From positions 1,517,786-1,581,785 of the forward strand of contig NZ_JAFIDJ010000001.1 in the NCBI RefSeq assembly GCF_017051705.1: a DNA stretch of 64,000 nt. The letters run 5' to 3'. Made by a program: the position numbers and the translations under genes. Shown here in pieces: positions 55,796 to 64,000 of the stretch. Position 1 is the first letter of the stretch. Each line of letters begins with the position of its first letter. This stretch comes from Algoriphagus lutimaris (lineage in GTDB: Bacteria > Bacteroidota > Bacteroidia > Cytophagales > Cyclobacteriaceae). Under the pieces are notes generated by a model, which made no database searches, was not told the origin of the DNA, and saw only the letters and a list, made by a program, of their open reading frames with translations.

Positions 55796-56446
55796 ATGGC
55801 AAAACCACTTTCCATAGAAGCACAACGTCTTAAAGAGATAATAGATTTCGACAAAAGAATATATTTTTTCATTTTGGTTATTTTATTCTTATCCATTAGA
55901 TATTTAACCAATACCTTAATCCTGGAATCAATCCCAGATTACGATGCGTTGGAAGGCCGTGGAGATTTTATGATTTTCCATATTTTCAACGCTCTTAATT
56001 ACATTTGGACACCGTTTGCTCTTCTTTGGAAGTTCACAGCAATTTCTTTTTTATTCTGGCTTGGAGCTTTTTTCTTAGGATACAAAGTACCCTATAAAGA
56101 ATTATGGAAATTTGCTTTAGTCGCTGAAGTAATTTTTCTTTTTCCAGAACTGATTAGGCTTCTTGTTTTCCTTAACCCCTCCTCTTCTGTTACTTTTCAA
56201 GAAATTGATGAGTACCGTCCATTTTCACTTTTATCCTTATTTGGGCCTGAAAATGTAGCTGCTCAATACCACTATGCTTTGGGAACAGTCAATATTTTTG
56301 AAATCTTTTATGGGATTCTTTGGCTTTATGGATTTCATATGATCAGTAATAGAGGGCTTGGAGAAAGCTCAATTGTAGTGCTTATTTCCTATTACTTTCC
56401 CCTAATAATCTGGCTCACATTTTATATTTTAGTTTACAAAGGATAA
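55796..56446 (+). CDS. Integral membrane protein of unknown function
   Basis: From ATG 55796 (a longer frame from TTG 55775 is less likely) the protein has 216 residues and five to six hydrophobic segments, about 22-42, 60-100, 105-125, 155-180 and 190-212. A short cytoplasmic N-terminus precedes them. It resembles YIP1-like proteins in size and topology, but no motif supports a name. It shares a terminator region with the convergent rhodanese gene. Confidence 0.65.
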   Translation: MAKPLSIEAQRLKEIIDFDKRIYFFILVILFLSIRYLTNTLILESIPDYDALEGRGDFMIFHIFNALNYIWTPFALLWKFTAISFLFWLGAFFLGYKVPYKELWKFALVAEVIFLFPELIRLLVFLNPSSSVTFQEIDEYRPFSLLSLFGPENVAAQYHYALGTVNIFEIFYGILWLYGFHMISNRGLGESSIVVLISYYFPLIIWLTFYILVYKG

Positions 56447-56589
56447 GAAATTCGAAGTATAAAAAGTCCGCAATAGTTAGACTATAAATTTCTACCTATC
56501 AATGAATTAGCCTCCTTCCCTTTTAGAAGTTAAGTCCCATCACATTTTTAAACATTCATTTACTCCAAATTTTATTAAGCCAAAAACAA

Positions 56590-56614
56590 AAAAAGAGCCT
56601 TTTAGACTCTTTTT
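56590..56614 (-). terminator. Terminator after the rhodanese gene
   Basis: On the minus strand a 10-bp stem with one G-U pair (AAAAAGAGTC with GGCTCTTTTT) is followed by TTGTTTTT. On the plus strand the same repeat has one A-C mismatch and may also end the upstream membrane protein gene. Confidence 0.75.
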
Positions 56615-56635
56615 ACAACACTTAACTTTGATAAG

Positions 56636-57001
56636 TTAGACCAATTCAAATGGCCATAATAATAATCCCTGTTTAAGATTAATCACCTCCTTAAAACCCA
56701 TTTCATTCATGATTGCACAAGCCATTCCACTTCTATTTCCACTTCTACAGTAAATCAAATAAGTTTTATCCTTTGATAGATTTTGAATTAGATTCATAAA
56801 ATTACTTGAGGATACATCAAGATTAAAAGCCCCTCTAATTTTTCCTCCTTCAAATTCACCAGCTGATCTTACGTCCATTACCATTGTATGAGACATTATT
56901 GCCAAATCTTGAAATTCACCGGAAGCAATTTCTCTATATTTCTTGGACAAAGGACTGGGAGAATTATACATAAGATTTAATTTGGGACTAATGTCTTTCA
57001 A
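56636..57001 (-). CDS. Single-domain rhodanese (sulfurtransferase)
   Basis: A 121-residue cytosolic rhodanese with the persulfide-carrying Cys85 in a CRSGNRS active-site loop (YLIYCRSGNRSGMA). It is the size of GlpE-like enzymes. It moves sulfane sulfur, for example from thiosulfate or glutathione persulfide, to thiol acceptors. It follows the TauE/SafE exporter gene by 41 bp on the same strand, and both lie close to a Crp/Fnr regulator gene. That arrangement points to sulfide/sulfite handling. Confidence 0.9.
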   Translation of the reverse strand: MKDISPKLNLMYNSPSPLSKKYREIASGEFQDLAIMSHTMVMDVRSAGEFEGGKIRGAFNLDVSSSNFMNLIQNLSKDKTYLIYCRSGNRSGMACAIMNEMGFKEVINLKQGLLLWPFELV

Positions 57002-57042
57002 AACAACTTAACTTTCAGCATCAAAAATCAAATAAAACTAGA

Positions 57043-57849
57043 CTATACGAAAATCAGTTCTTTCGAAATAATATAAATACCCATACCAAGCACAAACCAT
57101 CCAAATCCCTTTTTCAGTACTTTTTCATTTATCTTTTTGGACAAGGAACTTCCAATAAAAATCCCTACGATTGATAAACCTGTAAAAATGATCAACATCT
57201 TCCAATCAATTGTTTGGTTTGCCAAGTCTCCAAGAAATCCTATGAGAGATTTAGCAGATATAATCAATAAAGAAGTACCTACAGCCATTTTCATTGGTAG
57301 TTTTGCTAGTATCACCAAGGCAGGAATGATCAAGAATCCTCCACCAGCTCCAACTATACCTGTCACAAGTCCAACTACAGACCCTTCTAATGCGATCATG
57401 GGGAAGTTAAACTTCACCTCTCCATTTCCTTCTTCTTTATTTGCCTTTTTATCCTTGATCATTGAATAGGAGGCTGCCAACATGATAATCGAGAAAAATA
57501 CCATAATCCCAACGCTTTTTGCCAATTCAAACCCTCCAATAGTAAATAAGGGGTCTGGCAAAGCAGGAACCAGGAATTTTCTTGTTAAAAAGACTGCGAT
57601 AAATGAAGGGATCGCAAAAACCAAAGCGGTCTTATAATCCACCAAATTCTTCTTCATATAAGTAAAGGATCCTACTAAAGAAGTACTACCTACCACAAAT
57701 AGCGAATAGGCAGTTGCCAACACTGGCTCGACGCCTAAGATGTATACAAGTACAGGAACTGTCAATATAGACCCTCCTCCACCAATTAGTCCTAGTGAGA
57801 CTCCGATGACTACTGCAGATGCAAATCCTATAATATTTACTAAATCCAT
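57043..57849 (-). CDS. TauE/SafE-family sulfite exporter
   Basis: The 268-residue membrane protein has about eight hydrophobic segments in two similar halves. Each half has the family's glycine-rich helix: GLIGGGGSILTVPVLVY near residue 22 and GIVGAGGGFLIIPALV near residue 164. TauE/SafE proteins export sulfite, sulfoacetate or related anions. It heads an operon with the rhodanese gene. A dyad with GTGA half-sites at 57905-57918 and a -7 element at 57875-57882 lie upstream. Confidence 0.9.
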   Translation of the reverse strand: MDLVNIIGFASAVVIGVSLGLIGGGGSILTVPVLVYILGVEPVLATAYSLFVVGSTSLVGSFTYMKKNLVDYKTALVFAIPSFIAVFLTRKFLVPALPDPLFTIGGFELAKSVGIMVFFSIIMLAASYSMIKDKKANKEEGNGEVKFNFPMIALEGSVVGLVTGIVGAGGGFLIIPALVILAKLPMKMAVGTSLLIISAKSLIGFLGDLANQTIDWKMLIIFTGLSIVGIFIGSSLSKKINEKVLKKGFGWFVLGMGIYIISKELIFV

Positions 57850-57874
57850 AATTTTTTATTCAGAATTAACACCA

Positions 57875-57918
57875 CAAAAGTACGTTCACTTGAAGCGGGA
57901 AGTAGTGACAAATGTTAC
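57875..57918 (-). promoter_or_regulatory. Crp/Fnr-type site and promoter of the TauE-rhodanese operon
   Basis: GTGAC-AAAT-GTTAC (57905-57918) is an imperfect dyad of CRP type. On the minus strand TACTTTTG (57882-57875) follows, with 29.5 bp from dyad centre to the element. Assuming a start near 57869, the dyad lies at about -41.5, the class II position. There is no -33 box, as expected for an activated promoter. Binding is inferred. Confidence 0.6.
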
Positions 57919-58059
57919 ACTTGATTGTAAAATAAAAATAAGTTCAAAGAACCATGCCTGATGGTAGAATTAGAATCTACAAAGAATTTAAAAAAGAAAA
58001 CAAATCGAATGATATCCCGAAGAACCATTTTTTGTAAATTATAAAAAAAACAGGTTACT

Positions 58060-58863
58060 ATGAGAATTTTACTGCCTTTAGATTTTTCCGAAAATTCAAA
58101 AAAAACCTTTGACTTCGCGATTGTTCTTGCAAAAAAGAAGAATGCTACGATTACCATTCTTCATGTCATCGAGGCAATTTATGATTTTGCGGCTCAAGCA
58201 GCTATTGTAATAGATGGAATGCATAGAGATGCTGAAAAATACATAAAAGGGCTTATTGAAAAAAATAAAAATGAAGGAGTTAAAATGGATTACCTCATCC
58301 AAGAGGGTACGGTTTCGATCATGACAGCAAGAACGGCCGAAGAAATTAAAGCCGATTTAATAGTTTTAGGAACGCACGGAGCAAGTGGAATTGAACAGAA
58401 ATTATTTGGAAGCACCTCGGTAGAGGTAGTAAAGAATTCAGTTTGTCCGGTACTTTTAGTACCAAGCGAAACTAAAATCGATCACATTGAAAAAGTAACT
58501 CTTGCATTGGAATTTGCCGAACATGAAGAGCCTTTTATAGAAAGGGTAATCTCGTTAAGTAAGAACTGGAATTTACAATTAGAATTTCTTCACATTCAAT
58601 TAAAGAAGAATTTTAAAGAAGAGCTTTGCGCGCTGGGCTTAGAGGCTTTTGTACAGAAAAAACATTCAGAGATTCCTGTAAAACTTCATACTTTTTATTC
58701 GGAAGATTTGATTAATGGTCTGGAACAATACCTGGCTAAAAATGATGACACCATTCTTGTCATGTGCCATCATCATAAAAACCTTTGGGAGCAAATCCTT
58801 ACAAAGAGTAAATCTTTACAAATGGCCTATCATACACACGTTCCCCTCCTAATCATGACTTGA
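58060..58863 (+). CDS. Universal stress protein with two UspA domains
   Basis: A 267-residue tandem UspA protein. Domain one (residues 1-145) starts MRILLPLDFSENSKKTFDFA and has the ATP-type loop GTHGASGIEQKLFGSTSVEVV. Domain two (~150-267) is diverged and lacks the full glycine loop. UspA proteins help cells survive stress, often with ATP. The gene is divergent from tauE and convergent with the Crp/Fnr gene with no bases between the stops (58863/58864). I found no Crp-type site specific to this gene. Confidence 0.93.
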   Translation: MRILLPLDFSENSKKTFDFAIVLAKKKNATITILHVIEAIYDFAAQAAIVIDGMHRDAEKYIKGLIEKNKNEGVKMDYLIQEGTVSIMTARTAEEIKADLIVLGTHGASGIEQKLFGSTSVEVVKNSVCPVLLVPSETKIDHIEKVTLALEFAEHEEPFIERVISLSKNWNLQLEFLHIQLKKNFKEELCALGLEAFVQKKHSEIPVKLHTFYSEDLINGLEQYLAKNDDTILVMCHHHKNLWEQILTKSKSLQMAYHTHVPLLIMT

Positions 58864-59520
58864 TTATTTACTAATCAACTCTTCAAAATCATCACGGATA
58901 TAGATCACATTCCTACCCAGTTCAATCCACTTTTTCTTCTCCAATTGCTTTAATAATCTCGAAATTACTTCACGGGAGGTTCCCAATTCATTGGCGATTT
59001 CTTGATGCGTGGTATGAAGTTCATTGGCTTTATGTTGTTTCATTTTAGTTACAATATATCGCATCAAGCGTTCATCCATTCGTTTGAAGGCAACGGCGTC
59101 TAAAGCAACCAGCATTTCCTGAAATCTACTTTGGTAGGTATTGGAGACAAAGTCTTTCCATTGCCTGAATTCATCCGTCCATTGTTCATGTACTGCAATC
59201 GGAATTCCAACCAACGTGGTATCCTCTTCTACTATTGCTCTTATCTCACTTGGTTTGGAAGCAAGGCAACAGGTCAAAGACAAGGCACAGGTTTCACCGG
59301 CATCCAAATAATACAAAAACAGCTCTTTCCCTTCTTCATCCATTCTAAGAATTTTAATGGAACCTTCTAAAACGATAGGCACCATTTTTACGAACTGGCC
59401 AGGCTCCATTAGCACTTTGCCAGCTGCCAAATGAATAATTTGACCTTTATCCAAAATTGCCTGAAGCAGTTTGGGGTCGGTAAAATTGGGTAAGTACGAT
59501 TTAAGCTCTTCTAGATTCAT
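58864..59520 (-). CDS. Crp/Fnr-family transcriptional regulator
   Basis: The 218-residue protein has an N-terminal cyclic-nucleotide-like beta-roll (residues ~20-115), a dimer helix and a C-terminal winged helix (~165-210, TTHQEIANELGTSREVISRL). The recognition helix carries R-E-x3-R as in E. coli CRP (Arg180, Glu181, Arg185), which reads GTGA. Cys78, Cys84 and Cys85 lie in the sensor domain; FNR-type four-Cys iron-sulfur ligands are absent. The effector is unknown; the thiols make a redox or sulfur signal plausible. A perfect GTGAT-N4-ATCAC dyad precedes its own start. Confidence 0.92.
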   Translation of the reverse strand: MNLEELKSYLPNFTDPKLLQAILDKGQIIHLAAGKVLMEPGQFVKMVPIVLEGSIKILRMDEEGKELFLYYLDAGETCALSLTCCLASKPSEIRAIVEEDTTLVGIPIAVHEQWTDEFRQWKDFVSNTYQSRFQEMLVALDAVAFKRMDERLMRYIVTKMKQHKANELHTTHQEIANELGTSREVISRLLKQLEKKKWIELGRNVIYIRDDFEELISK

Positions 59521-59533
59521 AATGCATAAAAAT

Positions 59534-59577
59534 CAAATTTAAGAAGTAGTGGAAAGCAAATAGGTGATAAAAATCAC
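59534..59577 (-). promoter_or_regulatory. Autoregulatory Crp/Fnr-type site and promoter
   Basis: GTGAT-AAAA-ATCAC (59564-59577) is a perfect inverted repeat. On the minus strand TAAATTTG (59541-59534), a full TAnnTTTG, follows at 29.5 bp from the dyad centre, the same spacing as before tauE. The start would lie near 59528, leaving a leader of only about 8 nt. Confidence 0.6.
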
Positions 59578-59603
59578 TTTTTATTGATTAAGTACCTTTT
59601 TCA

Positions 59604-59637
59604 ATAAAAAAAGCTCCTGAAAACGTTTCAGGAGCTT
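59604..59637 (-). terminator. Terminator of the 1373-residue protein gene
   Basis: A 12-bp stem, AAGCTCCTGAAA (59611-59622) with TTTCAGGAGCTT (59626-59637), three-base loop, followed on the minus strand by TTTTTTATTG. It lies 20 bp past the stop. Confidence 0.9.
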
Positions 59638-59656
59638 CTGGTCTACCGGCCTACCA

Positions 59657-62600
59657 TTAACAGGTTGGACAGCAAACATAAGGAACTTTGGTGAGAGGTG
59701 AAGTCCTCAATATCCTAAAATGTCCCAAACCCCTACTCAAAGGTCTAATGGTCGAAACTAAATTAGTTGCAGCTTTTTTAGCTTTCAATCCCTCAGCAAA
59801 CCTTCCTGACACCTCTCCTGACCTTTGACTTCTAGATTGATTCAAGTGATCATGGATATTGGTAATATTCCCAAAGACCTCTACTACCAACACACTCAAG
59901 GGACTATCTTCTGGCAAGCCTAATTGCTTGAGTTTATCAGCAATATCCTGGGAGGTAACGACTGCTGTACCCACAGGATGCTCATCTTTTATTGAAGCAA
60001 TTAAATTTCCTGTTTTAATCAAATCAGGATTGATGCTGACACTTCCTTTGGTATAATCTCCAATGGTCGGTTTGAAATAAACCTGCTGTGTCAAGTCATT
60101 TATTTTTTTCAATTCTTTCGGATCCGTATTCACTCTAACACCGATTTTCATCTCGATCTCACCTAATAAAATGTTTCTAAAATCCCTCCCATCAGCTTGG
60201 AAAACTTGCGCATATACCAATGTCCAGAGACTGGTCCTTGGAGGTTTTGAAGTTACATTCTTACCATTATGCACTGCTTTCGCATAAGGTGCACTGACAT
60301 ATAAATGATTTTTGCTTCGGTTCAAAGAGCAAAGTAGCGTCGGTGCAGGATGTTGTACACCTGTTACCCTCAATGGTCTTCCAAACCTACCTTGGGCTGT
60401 AGACCAAAGATTATCTTCTCTATCTGGCCAATGACCATGCCCCACCCGGAATTCATAGGTGAAAAACCCAAACATTTCAGGACTTTCTGCATGCATCCCG
60501 GACGGAATAGGAAGTATATAATGTCGGTCACTGTCATTTGCAGCTGTCATGGGTTGCATCGCAGCAATCCCAGCCTTATCATCACTTTGTCCAGGAATAA
60601 TCTGTCTGGTTAATTCCGGATCCAAACTAATGGCTGCTTCTTCCGGAGGAACAAACTGATCCCCTTCATTACTGGCCAACAGTTGATCCGGAGCATTGCC
60701 CAATACACGACAATAATAGGTGTCATCAGGATTCTCCACAGGTTGATCAAATTCAACCCATAAATACCTTTTCCTCGCCTCAGAAGAACTATAATCATCC
60801 GATCTTTCATAAGGTGAAAAGGCAATCCCTACACTGACTAATTTTGGGACTTGAGCTGGAGGTAAAACAGTTGGAAGCGTCAACTGATCCGTTTCAATGA
60901 TAGAGGGTTCCGGATGACCTGATTTTACATTGGGCTTGATTTTATATTCTGCCCATATTTCATCTGGAAATCTTAGTTCACCATTGGGTTGTTTGAGCTC
61001 ATTTTTGGGGTCTAAGGCATCAATGTAAATGATTCTCGTATAATTTCGATTGACCCGATCAAAGCTATCTGCCTGCAGTGCTTCAAAGGAAACCGTATGC
61101 TTGATTTCAATATCTCCTAAATAGGTATTTACTCTTGTCTCGGATTCAGCATCCTTTCGGTATTTATATGCCCTTTCGATCACAAAACCCACATCTTCCA
61201 AGGAATCCCAGGCCCAGTCTCTATTGATTTTATAACTTAAAGTCGCTAGCCAATGGTTATAAAGGTCTGCCTTGGTAGCAAATGTAATAGAACTCCCATC
61301 GGGAGCAAGGGTATGTCTGATCCTTGAATTACATCCAAATGCAATTCGTTCCCCTTTAGGGGCCACCAAGGTTAAGCCTTTGGCCTTCACCCCTAAGGCA
61401 TCTGCCAATCTTTCTACCACTCCTGATTGTTCCTCTTCTGAATTTCTCCTTAATAATGATTTATAAATATTACCCTTTACTGTTGAAACTGAGTCGGGTT
61501 TTAAAAACAAAGCCTGCACTGGAGCAATCGCCTCAAATGGCTGCAATAAATCTTCCTCCGTGCTAGGTTCTTTATACAACATAAACTGTTGATTTTTACC
61601 ATAGCGACTATCTTTATCCTCATCTTCATCAATAAAGCCAAAATAACTTTCAGGAGCTTCATCGCTGACTGCCACAGCTCTCATTGAAATCCTAATATGT
61701 CTTCCTGTTGGCAAAACCAATCCTTCCATCGCGTTGAGATCGTCTATCAACAAATCATCTCTTAAGAAAGGATTGGCGGGCTCTCCTAAATTCAACACAG
61801 GAACATCAATGAATTCCATAGGAATAGTGAGCGTACCATCAAAATCCCCTGGGAAAAATCTGTTTGTTTCATACAAGGTGATAAAGCTATCATCACCTTT
61901 TTGACTTAACTGAGTATCCATCCTAAGAGACTTTACCTCTACCCTGATCTTCACATGAGTCACATCAGGATCAGACAAGGCAGGTTTTAATCCATCTTCC
62001 TGGAAAGGCAAAGCTTTCAAAAGTGCCACTGGATCCTGACCTATTCCTTGGTATTTATTGGTAAAGACTACAGCCGGATATTCTAACAAAGGTCGCTGAA
62101 TCGAAAAACTTGGATTCGGGTCAAATTGCGTTTCATCATCATCCAAAGCATTGAAATAAGTCCTTAGATTACTTCTGATCTCTACCGGCTTCTCAATCCT
62201 CAACATTGCCGGATTTACAAACCTCTTGAAAGAGACGCTGGTTTCAGGACTCGGTGCGGCATTTAAAGGTTCATCTTCCAAATTTGGTCCTCCACCTGAA
62301 ATATCAGTCATTCTAATCCTGAATTCGTAGGTATTACCATATCGAAGCTGAGTTGTCAATGGAGTAGGAATCAAGGTCTTATTCTGAACTACTTTTTTAT
62401 CTTGCACCACATCCTGAATGCCTCCATTGTCTTCATGGTTTCTATAGATTTCCAAAGCATCCTGATCCTCGGTTACAAGATTTTTTCCAATCCATTGGGC
62501 ATAATACATGGGCAACCAATAATGGTCGCTGTTTGGGCCACTGATTTTATTCGGGTAAACTTGGTAAGGAAGCTCCGTTGAACTTGAGTCAAGTTGACCT

Positions 62601-63778
62601 GAAAACATATTTTCAGATTCATTGATTTCAATGCTATTCAAACTTTCCCAATCATTACCGGGGCTTGCATGCCTCACATCTATATGGTATCCCATGACTC
62701 CTAAAGGAGCATCAATCCGCTCATTAGAACCCGGATCTGAAGGATTTTCTATCATTTGACGCAGGTACCAAACAAGAATCTGTTCATCATCCCACCCTAA
62801 GCGAATACCAGAATCGGATTGAGGAGGTAATTCGTCTTGTGTTTCCTCTAATAAATTACCACTGACCGGTTGGTTGGCATGTACGATTTTGGCAAACCCA
62901 TCATTATAAGTTTGAGCCTCCATGAACAACTCATCCCAAGGACCTAATGGCACAGGTTCACTTGCGTCAGATACCTTTTTATATAAAACAGGAAACAAAA
63001 CTGGGGCAAATACAGGGCGGCTTTCTCCCATCATTAATGTTGGGATTTTTGCAGCATATCGCTTGATCAAAGGTCCATCAGCATGTTCAAGCAATCCGGC
63101 CTGGGCCACTGCATAAGGGTCATTTATTATATCCGCATAGATATATCCCCCATCTTCAAACCAATCTGCCTGGACTTGAAGCTGTACTTCATAAATCATC
63201 CCGCAGGCTTTCGCTAATAAAGGTTGTCTCAAAATGTTGGCAAATACTTTACCCCAACTCAACTCCGTCCTGGGTTGGTAATTGATAGTTGGAATTTTAT
63301 CCCGAACGGCGCAATGGTATCCATCATCCGTCACGGCATTGGGGTGTCTAGGCTGGGTGAAATTGAAACGATCTCGATAGGAAAACGGCAAGTATTTTTT
63401 AATACTGTTTTCGACTGGTACTGGGGCAGGTAATTTATCCGTGTTATCTGTGATAGGCAAAGGCATTGCATCAGCCACTTTCTGTATTATATCGGCTTTA
63501 TTTGTTGCCGGTATCACATTCACAGCTTGTACAATTGGAATTCTACTAGGAGCTGTAGCATTGCTCAAAGGGAAATCTTCTGATCCTCTGACAATAGACA
63601 AACTAAACTCAGGTTGAAAGTTTGCAAACCCTGGCACATTGGCTGGATTGGGTAAGCCGGTAGACCAAGTTGAAAACGGATTTGTATTCCTTGGCACTAC
63701 GACAATATTTAAAGTCAGCGTATTCCCATCAAATCGCTGAGGAAAAGTCATTAAGGATATCAATCTTTTAGGTTCCAT
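59657..63778 (-). CDS. Very large protein of unknown family (1373 residues)
   Basis: The single frame from ATG 63778 encodes 1373 residues with no signal peptide and no membrane segment, so it should be cytoplasmic. It is acidic to neutral and rich in Pro, Asp, Tyr and Trp. It looks like several beta-rich domains in tandem with a few longer helices near the C-terminus (residues ~1250-1330, including DIADKLKQLGLPEDSPLSVL). It ends in a Cys-rich tail (VCCPTC). I recognise no motif, catalytic triad or nucleotide-binding loop. It is preceded 22 bp upstream by a gene cut by the window edge and followed by a strong terminator. Base composition resembles its neighbours, so recent transfer is not obvious. 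Confidence 0.8.
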   Translation of the reverse strand: MEPKRLISLMTFPQRFDGNTLTLNIVVVPRNTNPFSTWSTGLPNPANVPGFANFQPEFSLSIVRGSEDFPLSNATAPSRIPIVQAVNVIPATNKADIIQKVADAMPLPITDNTDKLPAPVPVENSIKKYLPFSYRDRFNFTQPRHPNAVTDDGYHCAVRDKIPTINYQPRTELSWGKVFANILRQPLLAKACGMIYEVQLQVQADWFEDGGYIYADIINDPYAVAQAGLLEHADGPLIKRYAAKIPTLMMGESRPVFAPVLFPVLYKKVSDASEPVPLGPWDELFMEAQTYNDGFAKIVHANQPVSGNLLEETQDELPPQSDSGIRLGWDDEQILVWYLRQMIENPSDPGSNERIDAPLGVMGYHIDVRHASPGNDWESLNSIEINESENMFSGQLDSSSTELPYQVYPNKISGPNSDHYWLPMYYAQWIGKNLVTEDQDALEIYRNHEDNGGIQDVVQDKKVVQNKTLIPTPLTTQLRYGNTYEFRIRMTDISGGGPNLEDEPLNAAPSPETSVSFKRFVNPAMLRIEKPVEIRSNLRTYFNALDDDETQFDPNPSFSIQRPLLEYPAVVFTNKYQGIGQDPVALLKALPFQEDGLKPALSDPDVTHVKIRVEVKSLRMDTQLSQKGDDSFITLYETNRFFPGDFDGTLTIPMEFIDVPVLNLGEPANPFLRDDLLIDDLNAMEGLVLPTGRHIRISMRAVAVSDEAPESYFGFIDEDEDKDSRYGKNQQFMLYKEPSTEEDLLQPFEAIAPVQALFLKPDSVSTVKGNIYKSLLRRNSEEEQSGVVERLADALGVKAKGLTLVAPKGERIAFGCNSRIRHTLAPDGSSITFATKADLYNHWLATLSYKINRDWAWDSLEDVGFVIERAYKYRKDAESETRVNTYLGDIEIKHTVSFEALQADSFDRVNRNYTRIIYIDALDPKNELKQPNGELRFPDEIWAEYKIKPNVKSGHPEPSIIETDQLTLPTVLPPAQVPKLVSVGIAFSPYERSDDYSSSEARKRYLWVEFDQPVENPDDTYYCRVLGNAPDQLLASNEGDQFVPPEEAAISLDPELTRQIIPGQSDDKAGIAAMQPMTAANDSDRHYILPIPSGMHAESPEMFGFFTYEFRVGHGHWPDREDNLWSTAQGRFGRPLRVTGVQHPAPTLLCSLNRSKNHLYVSAPYAKAVHNGKNVTSKPPRTSLWTLVYAQVFQADGRDFRNILLGEIEMKIGVRVNTDPKELKKINDLTQQVYFKPTIGDYTKGSVSINPDLIKTGNLIASIKDEHPVGTAVVTSQDIADKLKQLGLPEDSPLSVLVVEVFGNITNIHDHLNQSRSQRSGEVSGRFAEGLKAKKAATNLVSTIRPLSRGLGHFRILRTSPLTKVPYVCCPTC

Positions 63779-63800
63779 AATTCAAGTTTTTAATAAAAAA

Positions 63801-64000
63801 TTAGGCTATCTGTCGACTTTCTTGCCAAGTCTCTTCAAAGCTGATATTGATGATGAAGCAAATACTTATGTCCAAACCAAAAGTCACCGAAGCAGTACAA
63901 TCCGTTCTTTCAGGACTGGAAATTCTTTTGACGGTTCCACTTGCTTCTATATAAATAGTTACACTTACCACTCCGCCCAACAGATTCGCATGCCCTTTGA
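63801..64000 (-). CDS. C-terminal 65 residues of an unknown protein (cut by window edge)
   Basis: The minus strand is open from the window edge to TAA at 63803-63801. The 65 residues are beta-like and end VTFGLDISICFIINISFEET followed by WQESRQIA. There is no in-frame start in the window. It lies 22 bp before the 1373-residue gene on the same strand and is probably in the same transcript. No family is recognised. Confidence 0.7.
   Translation of the reverse strand, partial: KGHANLLGGVVSVTIYIEASGTVKRISSPERTDCTASVTFGLDISICFIINISFEETWQESRQIA

Noticed and set aside
56590-56614. Strong bidirectional terminator between the 55796 gene and rhodanese
   Set aside because: Only the minus strand forms an unbroken stem; on the plus strand one A-C mismatch weakens it, so only the minus-strand role is stated firmly.
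57920-58059. Crp/Fnr site for the UspA gene
   Set aside because: No GTGA-type dyad or TAnnTTTG is seen on the plus strand before 58060. The divergent site at 57905 could in principle act on both, but the spacing fits only tauE.
1-64000. Mobile elements, CRISPR arrays, prophage, tRNA or rRNA genes
   Set aside because: I found no transposase or integrase, no regular spaced repeats, and no cloverleaf or rRNA-like sequence on either strand by reading.

Overview
The window reads as a chromosomal segment of a Bacteroidota bacterium, most likely of the Cyclobacteriaceae/Algoriphagus type. This rests on the AT-rich composition, Bacteroidota-style promoter elements (TTTG about 19-20 bp before TAnnTTTG, clearest at 9286-9316), a TonB receptor with a carboxypeptidase-like domain, a Bat-type von Willebrand module, a methionine synthase carried on two genes, and mostly weak Shine-Dalgarno sequences. 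The genus is an inference. I see no tRNA, rRNA, insertion sequence, prophage or CRISPR array.

Layout. 1-1251: the N-terminal 417 residues of a TonB-dependent receptor running off the left edge. 1396-3621: a three-gene Bat-like operon. 3790-9218: thiolase, a MORN/YwqK-repeat protein, purC, a STAS protein, ribonuclease Z and a queuosine-precursor transporter. 9423-11171: a DEAD-box RNA helicase with a textbook promoter and a leader of about 100 nt. 11321-14258: an ABC-type permease and its PadR regulator behind a large inverted-repeat operator. 14459-18933: rsmE, a MerR regulator, dprA, a PepSY protein, an HMG-CoA lyase-like enzyme and a lipoprotein. 19005-23859: a methionine operon (split metH, then metF) under a SAM-I riboswitch. 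23944-29582: a barrel-like secreted protein and a 1420-residue hybrid histidine kinase. 29821-33039: YbjQ, a 2Fe-2S ferredoxin, a DUF819 membrane protein, a NUDIX hydrolase and a lipoprotein. 33356-39161: aceK, a leucyl aminopeptidase, two conserved proteins and a LysM protein. 39368-46320: an nfeD-globin-plsC-gatC-membrane/TPR operon, an ABC ATPase and a cobalamin adenosyltransferase. 46364-54311: ilvE, prfB with programmed frameshift, transporters, an M24 peptidase, NUDIX and Lrp. 54521-59520: TPR and membrane proteins, then a small sulfur/stress cluster (rhodanese, TauE/SafE exporter, UspA, Crp/Fnr regulator). 59657-64000: a 1373-residue protein of no recognised family and the end of a second unknown gene.

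How parts work together. Methionine synthesis is the best understood unit: MetF makes methyl-THF, the two MetH halves transfer the methyl group to homocysteine, the SAM riboswitch closes the feedback loop, and the cobalamin adenosyltransferase at 45772 is another corrinoid-linked gene. In the sulfur/stress cluster, the Crp/Fnr protein has a CRP-type recognition helix (R-E-x3-R). Two GTGA-type dyads lie at exactly the same distance (29.5 bp) from a TAnnTTTG element, one before its own gene and one before the TauE-rhodanese operon. That predicts a small autoregulated regulon.

The least explained parts are the 1373-residue protein with its upstream partner at the right edge, a candidate small RNA or attenuator at 33080-33167, and the 926-residue membrane/TPR protein fused into the gatC operon. 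Most of the rest is ordinary chromosomal housekeeping.
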